DNA of 64,000 nucleotides from MFD01275-c22 sp963705885 (lineage in GTDB: Bacteria > Actinomycetota > Actinomycetes > JACCUZ01), in the NCBI GenBank assembly GCA_963705885.1, contig OY970120.1, positions 2,666,001 to 2,730,000 on the forward strand, given 5' to 3'. The notes beneath the pieces were generated by a model. It ran no database searches, was not told where the DNA came from, and saw only the letters and a list, made by a program, of their open reading frames with translations. Positions 58,548-64,000 of this stretch are shown here, in pieces; within the stretch, counting starts at the first letter, position 1, and each line of letters starts with the position of its first letter. The position numbers were made by a program, and so were the translations under genes.

Positions 58548-59144
58548 ATGTACGTCCTCACGGTGGACCAGCGGGACAGCCGGCGCACCCCCGACCTGGT
58601 CGGCGGGCTGCTCGAGAGCCTCGGCGGCGACCCCGCCGCCTACGTGCTCGGCTTCGAGCGCACGGCCGGCGACGAGGTCCAGGGCGTCCTCGACGACCCG
58701 GTGGCCGTCGTCGACCTCGTGCTCCGGCTCGTGCGCGACGGGGCCTGGAGCATCGGCGTCGGGGTCGGGGCGGTCAACGAGCCGCTGCCGCAGAGCACGC
58801 GTGCGGGCTCGGGGCCGGCCTTCAGCGAGGCGCGCGACGCGGTCTCGCGGGCCAAGTCCCGTCCCTACGACCTGGCCGTGTCCGGTGACCGGCCCGAGCA
58901 GGCGAGGCGGGCCCAGGCCGCGCTCGAGCTGCTCGCCGCCACCGTGAGCCGGCGCAGCGAGCGGGGGTGGGAGGCGGTGGACCTTGCCGCGGCCGGGCTG
59001 AACCAGATCGAGGTGGCCGCGCGCCTGGGCATCAGCAAGCAGGCGGTCTCCCAGCGGCTGCAGGCGGCCGACTGGCACGTGGAGCCCGACGGGCGCGAGC
59101 TGGCCTCCCACCTGTTGTCCGTCGCGGATGGCAGGGTGTCCTGA
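58548..59144 (+). CDS. SatD-like protein with C-terminal helix-turn-helix
   Basis: 198 residues. It begins MYVLTVDQRDSRRTPDLVGG, like the SatD family, and the middle (IGVGVGAVNEPLPQSTRAGS, FSEARDAVSRAKS) has nucleotide-cyclase-like features. The C-terminal LNQIEVAARLGISKQAVSQRLQ is an HTH of the sigma-factor region 4/LuxR type. It may sense a ligand and bind DNA; both are inference. The next gene, a membrane protein, starts two bases after its stop, so the pair probably acts together. Confidence 0.75.
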   Translation: MYVLTVDQRDSRRTPDLVGGLLESLGGDPAAYVLGFERTAGDEVQGVLDDPVAVVDLVLRLVRDGAWSIGVGVGAVNEPLPQSTRAGSGPAFSEARDAVSRAKSRPYDLAVSGDRPEQARRAQAALELLAATVSRRSERGWEAVDLAAAGLNQIEVAARLGISKQAVSQRLQAADWHVEPDGRELASHLLSVADGRVS

Positions 59145-59146
59145 CC

Positions 59147-59719
59147 GTGACCGTCCTCGCCCTCGCCCTGCTCGCGCTGGCCACCCTCGCGCCGCTGCTG
59201 GTCGTCCCCGTCCGGCGGGTGGTGGACGACCCGGTCGTCCCGGTCGCCGCGGCGACCGCGCTGCTCCTCGCCCTGGCCGCAGCCGTCGCGGCCAGGGTCG
59301 ACCCCGCGTCGGGCTGGCGCGCGGCCGCGGCGGCCGTCCTGGGCGTCGCGCTGGCCACGACCGGTGGCGGGCTCGTGGTCCGCTCGGTGTTCCGGCTCAT
59401 GCGACGCGAGTTCCTCCCCGCCCGCACCAACCGCAGGGCCTCGGACCCCGAGACCTCCGACGCTCCTCCCGCGACGGCCGCCGAGCCCGGCACGGTGCTG
59501 CGCGGCGGCGCCTGGATCGGCTACCTCGAGCGGCTGGCCGTCGCCGCGACGCTGCTCGCCGGCTGGCCCGAGGGCATCGCCCTCGTGCTCGCCGTCAAGG
59601 GTGTCGGCCGCTACGCCGAGCTGCGCGAGCCCAACGCCCCTGAGGCGTTCATCATCGGCACCCTGGCCAGCCTGCTGTGGGCCACGGCTGCCGCGGGCAC
59701 GGCCCACCTGCTGCGCTAG
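59147..59719 (+). CDS. Membrane protein coupled to the SatD-like gene
   Basis: 190 residues from the GTG at 59147. There are four to five membrane helices: LALALLALATLAPLLVV, VAAATALLLALAAAVAA, AAAAAVLGVALATTGGGLVV, a polar cytoplasmic loop (RREFLPARTNRRASDPETSD), then LAVAATLLAGWPEGIALVLA and IIGTLASLLWATAAAG. I do not recognise a family. Its stop codon TAG is also the first part of the next gene's -10. A membrane partner for the SatD-like protein is the likely role. Confidence 0.7.
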   Translation: MTVLALALLALATLAPLLVVPVRRVVDDPVVPVAAATALLLALAAAVAARVDPASGWRAAAAAVLGVALATTGGGLVVRSVFRLMRREFLPARTNRRASDPETSDAPPATAAEPGTVLRGGAWIGYLERLAVAATLLAGWPEGIALVLAVKGVGRYAELREPNAPEAFIIGTLASLLWATAAAGTAHLLR

Positions 59720-59722
59720 CGT
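59717..59722 (+). promoter_or_regulatory. -10 element of the epimerase gene, overlapping the previous stop codon
   Basis: TAGCGT, six bases before the ATG at 59729; its first three bases are the stop codon of the membrane gene. Confidence 0.5.
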
Positions 59723-59728
59723 CCCGCC

Positions 59729-60733
59729 ATGCGCATCCTCGTGATCGGCGGCACCCGTTTCATCGGTCGCCACGTCGTCGACCAGGCGGTCGCCAGGGGC
59801 CACGACGTGACCGTGTTCCACCGCGGCCGCAGCGGCAGCGACCTGTTCCGTGACGACGACCGGGTCGACCTGCGCATCGGCGACCGCGACTCCGACCTCA
59901 CCGCGTTGGCCGACGGCCGCTGGGACGCGACCGTGGACACGTGCGCGTACTTCCCCCGGCAGGTGCAGGCGCTGGCCGACGCGCTCGGCGACCGAGCCGG
60001 CCGCTACCTGCTCGTGTCCAGCGTCTCGGCCTACGCGCCGCCGACGCACGCCGGCTACACCGAGGACTCGCCGCTGGCCGAGCTCGACGACCCGAGCACG
60101 GAGGAGGTCACCGGCGAGACCTACGGCGGCCTGAAGGTGCTGTGCGAGCGGGCGGCCCTCGACCGGTTCGGCCGGGCCACCACGATCGTGCGGCCGACCT
60201 ACGTCGTCGGGCCCGACGACTACACCTGGCGGTTCCCGTGGTGGGTCGACCGGATGGCACGGGGCGGCGAGGTGCTCGCCCCCGGACCGGCCGACGCGCC
60301 GTCGCAGGTGATCGACGTCCGCGACATGGCGTCGTGGATGGTCGGCCTGCTGGAGCGGCACGGGTCCGGCGCGTTCCACGCCGCAAGCCCGCCCCCGCCC
60401 TTCACCTGGGGAGAGCTGCTCACGGCGGTCCGCGACGCCGTCGCACCGGCCGGCACCACGCTGCGCTGGGTGGACGGGGACTTCCTGCTCGGCGAGGGCG
60501 TCGACGACGGCGCGCTGCCGTTGTGGAGCGCGGGCGACCCTGACGTGCTGATGATGACCGCCGACCCGGCCCGGGCCGTTGCGACCGGTCTGGCCCCCCG
60601 GTCGCTCGCCGAGACGGTCCGCGACACGTGGGCCTGGACGCAGCATGCGGACATGCCCGAGGGCACCGGCCTCTCCGCGGACCGCGAGCGCGACCTGCTG
60701 GCCGGTTGGCGGTCGCGTCAGGCCCGTGTGTAG
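59729..60733 (+). CDS. NAD-dependent epimerase/dehydratase-type short-chain reductase
   Basis: 334 residues. The Rossmann motif is ILVIGGTRFIGRHVV. The active-site region reads LLVSSVSAYAPP and then TYGGLKVLCERAAL with Tyr-x-x-x-Lys, and TTIVRPTYVVGPDDYTWR follows. It resembles plant chloroplast stem-loop-binding-type and isoflavone-reductase-like extended SDRs. Substrate unknown. The C-terminal portion ends in a helical tail. It overlaps the convergent lipoprotein gene by 16 bases. Confidence 0.88.
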   Translation: MRILVIGGTRFIGRHVVDQAVARGHDVTVFHRGRSGSDLFRDDDRVDLRIGDRDSDLTALADGRWDATVDTCAYFPRQVQALADALGDRAGRYLLVSSVSAYAPPTHAGYTEDSPLAELDDPSTEEVTGETYGGLKVLCERAALDRFGRATTIVRPTYVVGPDDYTWRFPWWVDRMARGGEVLAPGPADAPSQVIDVRDMASWMVGLLERHGSGAFHAASPPPPFTWGELLTAVRDAVAPAGTTLRWVDGDFLLGEGVDDGALPLWSAGDPDVLMMTADPARAVATGLAPRSLAETVRDTWAWTQHADMPEGTGLSADRERDLLAGWRSRQARV

Positions 60734-61978
60734 AGCACGATGCCCAGGCACATCTCGTCGGACGTGCCCTCCCCCCAGGTGACGTAGCGGGGCTGCTCGT
60801 CGGCCAGCTCGGGGACGAGCGAGCGCAGCGACGCGTCGTGGGTGCACGTGACGCGCAGCCGGTCACCGGGCCGCACCCGCACCGGCCGGTCCAGCGGGTC
60901 CGCGCCCTGGTCGTCGAAGTCCCACACGGGGCGGTCCAGCAGCCGTCGCGACGTCTCGCCGTCCCGGACGAGGTCCACGGTGATCGACCGGCCGAGCAGG
61001 TGCATGTGACCGGCCACGGCGCGCACGTCCAGCGTCGTGTCCACCCGGCGGTCGCAAGCGCTGCGTCGGACCCGCGCGCGGCGCGACGAGGTTGCCGTCG
61101 CAGAGCAGCTGAAGACCCGACACGGTGCGGCCCGAGGACTCGCCGAACCGGCTCACCAGGTCGAGCATCGACCGCGACCGGTCGCACATCGGCCCGGACT
61201 CGTCGGGCGTGCACGGCAGCTCGACCGGGGCGACGAGCAGCATCGTCTGCAGCGGCTGGAGGTCGGCCGTGCCGGGCATGGTGCGGAGCCGGACCGCCGT
61301 GTCGTCGGGCTCGGTGCCCTCGCGCAGGTTGTAGTGGAGCTGCAGCACGATGCGGCTGCCCGGCTCCAGCAGCTTGCCGACGCCGCCGCGGTAGACCGTC
61401 TCGCCGCCGCCGGGGGCCCAGCCCGCCAGCCACGGCGCTGAGTCAAGGGCTCCGACCGCGGACCCGGAACGGTTCGGCAGCGCCCCGCCGCCGAAGCAGG
61501 TCCAGCCGCGGCCAGCAGTTGCCGCGTCGTGCCGCTCGGCGGCGGCCACCTGGTCGGGCGCCACCACGTAGAGGATGGCGTGGTGCACGACGGCCGGGTT
61601 CCCGGGCAGGACGTTGGACCCGGTGACGAACGCCTTCTCCGTCAACCCCGGGTCGACGAGGAAGCACCGGTAGTCGTCGAGCCCGCCGTCGGGTCCGCTG
61701 GGGGTGTAGGGGCCGCCGGGGAGCCGGATGGTCACGGACCGCTCGCCGGGGCGCAGCGGCAGCGCGGCCGGTGCGGCGGCGACCTGCTCGGAGGTGTCGC
61801 CCGTGGTGCCGTGGTCGTGCGCGCTGTGGTCGTGGGGGAACACCGCCGCCGCGCGCTCGTCGCTGCCTGGGCTGCCGGACGGGTCCGACGAGCAGGCGGC
61901 GAGCAGCAGCGCGGCTGCCAGCAGGACCAGCGGGGCGCGCCGACACAGCCCCCCTCCTCGCCGGCCGGTACGCACCAC
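60718..61978 (-). pseudogene. Copper monooxygenase-like (PHM/DBM-type) lipoprotein with a frameshift
   Basis: From the GTG at 61978: a lipoprotein signal with lipobox LALLLAAC-type LLLAACSS (Cys29), a His-rich HDHSAHDHG, then a catalytic core with H132/H133 (VVHHAILYVV) and H215 (VLQLHYNL). Between 61085 and 61040 the frame shifts, and the remainder carries HMHLLGRS and TSDEMCLGIVLY. These give all copper ligands of peptidylglycine monooxygenase: two His, one His, His-x-His and Met. Length is 3n+1, so one extra base fits. If read as one, it would be an ascorbate-dependent type II copper monooxygenase of about 419 residues outside the membrane. Sequencing error or true decay both possible. Confidence 0.75.
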
Positions 61979-61984
61979 CCGCCG

Positions 61985-61990
61985 ATCCTA
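61985..61990 (-). promoter_or_regulatory. -10 element of the copper-monooxygenase-like gene, leaderless layout
   Basis: TAGGAT on minus, six bases before the GTG at 61978. Confidence 0.5.
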
Positions 61991-62051
61991 GGCTTCCCGA
62001 CGGCCCGGCAGGGGTAGACGACAACGACTGCCCCTTGCGCGAGGAGAGCCC

Positions 62052-62873
62052 ATGAGCACCCGACTGTCCAGCGGTCGCGGAGCCGCCCACCAGGCGGCCA
62101 ACAGCGACGCCGTGAACAAGGCCGCCCGTGTCGGCTTCCTGGCCAAGGGCCTGGTCTACGCGCTCATCGGAGTCCTGGCGGTGCAGGTGGCCCTGGGCGA
62201 CTCGCAGCAGGCCGACCAGAAGGGAGCGCTGCAGGCAGTCGCCGAGCGGCCCGGCGGCACCGTCGTGCTGTGGCTGATGGTCGGCGGGTTCGTCGGCTAC
62301 GCGCTGTGGCGCTTCAGCGAGGCGGCCTGGGGTCGCCGCGACGAGACCGACGACCGCAAGCGCACCGCGAAGCGCCTCGGCTCGGCGGTCAACGGGCTGG
62401 TCTACCTGGCCTTCGCCGTCCTCGCCTTCCGCACGGTCACCTCGTCCTCATCCTCCGGCAGCGAGAGCTCCTCGCTCACCGCGAAGGCCCTGGAGTGGCC
62501 GGGGGGCCAGGTGCTCGTGGGCATCGCGGGTCTGGTCGTGATCGTCATCGCCGGCGCCCTGACGGTCCGCGGGCTCAAGACCGACTTCGAGAAGCACCTC
62601 GACACCGGCCGCATGGGAAGCACCACGTTCACCGTCGTCCGCCGGCTCGGCCAGGTCGGCTACGTGGCCCGCGGGCTCGTCTTCGGCCTGGTCGGCGTGC
62701 TCGTCGTCAAGGCGGCGCTCGACCACCAGCCGGGCAAGGCCGAGGGGTTCGACGTCGCGCTCAAGTCGCTCGCCGACGCACCGTTCGGTCCGGCGCTGCT
62801 GGTCGCGGCCGGCCTCGGCCTGGTCTGCTTCGGGGCCTACTGCGTCGCCGAGGCGCGCTACCGCCGCCTCTGA
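62052..62873 (+). CDS. DUF1206 domain membrane protein
   Basis: 273 residues made of three repeated DUF1206 units, each with a pair of membrane helices: AARVGFLAKGLVYALIGVLA, LGSAVNGLVYLAFAVLAF and LGQVGYVARGLVFGLVGVLV. The repeat is a Gly-rich first helix followed by a loop and a second helix. GAGGAG lies about six bases before the ATG, so this gene uses a normal binding site. The function is unknown. Its end overlaps the TrmH-type gene by 16 bases. Confidence 0.9.
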   Translation: MSTRLSSGRGAAHQAANSDAVNKAARVGFLAKGLVYALIGVLAVQVALGDSQQADQKGALQAVAERPGGTVVLWLMVGGFVGYALWRFSEAAWGRRDETDDRKRTAKRLGSAVNGLVYLAFAVLAFRTVTSSSSSGSESSSLTAKALEWPGGQVLVGIAGLVVIVIAGALTVRGLKTDFEKHLDTGRMGSTTFTVVRRLGQVGYVARGLVFGLVGVLVVKAALDHQPGKAEGFDVALKSLADAPFGPALLVAAGLGLVCFGAYCVAEARYRRL

Positions 62874-63667
62874 CCGAGGGCGTAGAACGCGACCGCGGCT
62901 GCTGCCGCGACGTTGAGGGAGTCCACGCCGGCGGCCATCGGGATCCGCACGAGATGGTCAGCCGTGGACGTCGCGCCCTCGGAGAGCCCGGGTCCCTCCG
63001 CACCCAGCAGGAGGGCGCAGCGGTCGGTCACGCCCGGCGGGAGCTCGGCGAGCGGCGTGGCGGCGGGGTCGGGGGTGAGCGCGAGCACCGAGAAGCCGAG
63101 GTCCCGCAACCGGTGCAGGCCATCCGGCCACGAGTCCATCCGGGACCAGGGCACGGCGAAGACGGCACCCATCGAGACCTTGACCGAGCGCCGGTAGAGC
63201 GGGTCCGCGCAGCGCGGGCTGACCAGCACGGCGTCGATGCCGAGCCCGGCCGCGCCGCGGATGACGGCTCCCACGTTGGTGTGGTCGACCAGGTCCTCGA
63301 GCACCGCGATGCGCCGGGACCGGGCCGCGAGGTCCAGCGCGTCGGGCAGGGGCAGCCTGCCCATCGCCGCGAGGGCGCCGCGGTGCACGGAGTAGCCGGT
63401 GACCTCCTCGAGCACGTCGCGCGACGCCACGTAGACCGGGGCGTGCAGCGTGTCGAGCAGGTCCGCGAGCGCCGGCAGCCACTTCTCCTCCAGCAGGACC
63501 GAGCGCACCGGGTAGCCCGCGGCGACCGCCCGGCGGATGACCTTCTCGCCCTCGGCGATGAACAGGCCCTCGGCCGGCTCCCGGGCACGGCGCAGCACGA
63601 CGTCGGTCAGGCCCACGTAGTCGCCGAGCTCGTCGGCGCCGGTCGACACCCGCACGATCGCGCCCAC
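62858..63667 (-). CDS. TrmH/SpoU-family RNA methyltransferase
   Basis: 269 residues from the GTG at 63667. The N-terminal L30e-like RNA-binding domain (FIAEGEKVIRRAVAAGYPVR) precedes the SPOUT core: IAVLEDLVDHTNVGAVIRGA (the Asn-x-Gly SAM/knot motif), LLLGAEGPGLS and IPMAAGVDSLNVAAAAAV. It would 2'-O-methylate ribose in tRNA or rRNA; the site is not known. The frame extends upstream, but the GTG fits the expected domain start. TAGGGC about ten bases upstream is a poor -10. Confidence 0.9.
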   Translation of the reverse strand: MGAIVRVSTGADELGDYVGLTDVVLRRAREPAEGLFIAEGEKVIRRAVAAGYPVRSVLLEEKWLPALADLLDTLHAPVYVASRDVLEEVTGYSVHRGALAAMGRLPLPDALDLAARSRRIAVLEDLVDHTNVGAVIRGAAGLGIDAVLVSPRCADPLYRRSVKVSMGAVFAVPWSRMDSWPDGLHRLRDLGFSVLALTPDPAATPLAELPPGVTDRCALLLGAEGPGLSEGATSTADHLVRIPMAAGVDSLNVAAAAAVAFYALGQRRR

Positions 63668-63833
63668 CCGGCCATGCTGCCCTACCGGTCCCGCGACAAG
63701 TGGTGCATAGGCACCCTTACACCTCCAGACCCGGGTTGCCGACACAGGGAGGAGCACCGGTGCGAGACCGGCGCGCTCGCCCCGCTCCGCCCAGGCGCGC
63801 GGCGGGACGACGTACGGCGGGGAGGCGGGCCGG

Positions 63834-64000
63834 ATGCGAGACGCCACCGACGCCTCCGCTGCGGGCGTCCCTCCCGTCGCACCGCCCCGGCCCGGCCTGC
63901 ACGCCGCGCTGCTCGTCCTCGGTCCCCTCCTCGTCGGTCTCGTCGTCACCGCCCAGGTCGTCGGGGCCAACTGGCTGTCGGCGCTGGCCATGCTCGTGGC
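63834..64000 (+). CDS. N-terminal part of a membrane protein, cut by window edge
   Basis: 55 codons are visible. A 20-residue soluble start (RDATDASAAGVPPVAPPRP) leads to LHAALLVLGPLLVGLVVTAQ and the beginning of a second hydrophobic stretch (WLSALAMLV). GGGGAGG lies eleven bases before the ATG. The family cannot be named from this. Between 63668 and 63833 I see no gene; a strong GGGAGGAG near 63749 leads only to a frame that is a shadow. Confidence 0.6.
   Translation, partial: MRDATDASAAGVPPVAPPRPGLHAALLVLGPLLVGLVVTAQVVGANWLSALAMLV

Noticed and set aside
63749..63762. Strong GGGAGGAG before a GTG at 63760
   Set aside because: The frame from that GTG is Arg/Pro/Ser-rich and out of phase with the clear membrane protein starting at 63834.

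Overview
The window is high-GC chromosomal DNA from an actinobacterium. Genes are densely packed, use many GTG starts and have third codon positions dominated by G/C. The marker systems are actinobacterial: Pup and the 20S proteasome, a mycothiol ligase (mshC), RbpA, PafB/PafC, an F420-type LLM protein, and SCO1664-like and DUF3090 proteins. From memory of the Mycobacterium tuberculosis map, about 5.5-48.7 kb follows the order of Rv2089c to Rv2136c: M24 peptidase, 5'-3' exonuclease, helY, tatCA, pafCBA, prcAB, pup, dop, mpa, trmI, RecB-like nuclease, metH, PAC2, mshC, DUF3090, histidine phosphatase, uppP. The lysine genes and the 13E12 HNH gene would fit a Nocardioides-like or related lineage, but I cannot place the genus.

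Layout. 1-3.2 kb: a lysine fermentation fragment, with kdd (cut by the window edge) and a methyltransferase on minus, divergent from kamA on plus. 3.3-7.6 kb: CAP protein, Lrp regulator, acyl-CoA dehydrogenase, M24 peptidase, exonuclease. 7.7-18.0 kb, all minus: pafA, two FKBP genes, pafB, pafC, a possible 39-residue coupled ORF, a zinc-ribbon protein, a small membrane protein, tatA, tatC, a lipid kinase and helY. 18.1-30.1 kb: a secreted DUF1906 protein, NUDIX, prcA, prcB, pup, dop, two plus-strand genes, then mpa, trmI and an M50 protease. Together 12.8-28 kb encodes Pup (23018-23227), the enzyme that readies it (Dop), its ligase (PafA), the unfoldase (Mpa), the 20S core (PrcA/PrcB) and the linked PafBC DNA-damage regulator.

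30.2-43.2 kb: RecB-like nuclease, an ABC exporter pair, HAD phosphatase, metH, PAC2, mshC, SCO1664-like, DUF3090 and histidine phosphatase. 43.3-50.7 kb: corA followed by a large nested hairpin, tandem M23 peptidases, a VOC protein, uppP, and two adjacent frameshifted genes (LLM oxidoreductase and aldo/keto reductase). 50.8-55.2 kb: DUF5703, an M20 peptidase, tRNA-Leu(GAG) with a terminator, a wrecked tyrosine-integrase gene, a low-GC3 SRPBCC gene and a 13E12 HNH gene. This part looks like a decayed integration site. 55.4-64 kb: rbpA, FmdB, a VOC-GrpB fusion, LtrA, a SatD-like gene with a membrane partner, an epimerase, a frameshifted copper-monooxygenase-like lipoprotein, DUF1206, a TrmH-type methyltransferase and the start of a membrane protein.

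A recurring regulatory theme is a TANNNT-type -10 hexamer only 6-8 nt before a start codon with no ribosome binding site, seen before about 20 genes. This is the layout of leaderless transcription. No CRISPR array, insertion sequence or rRNA was seen.
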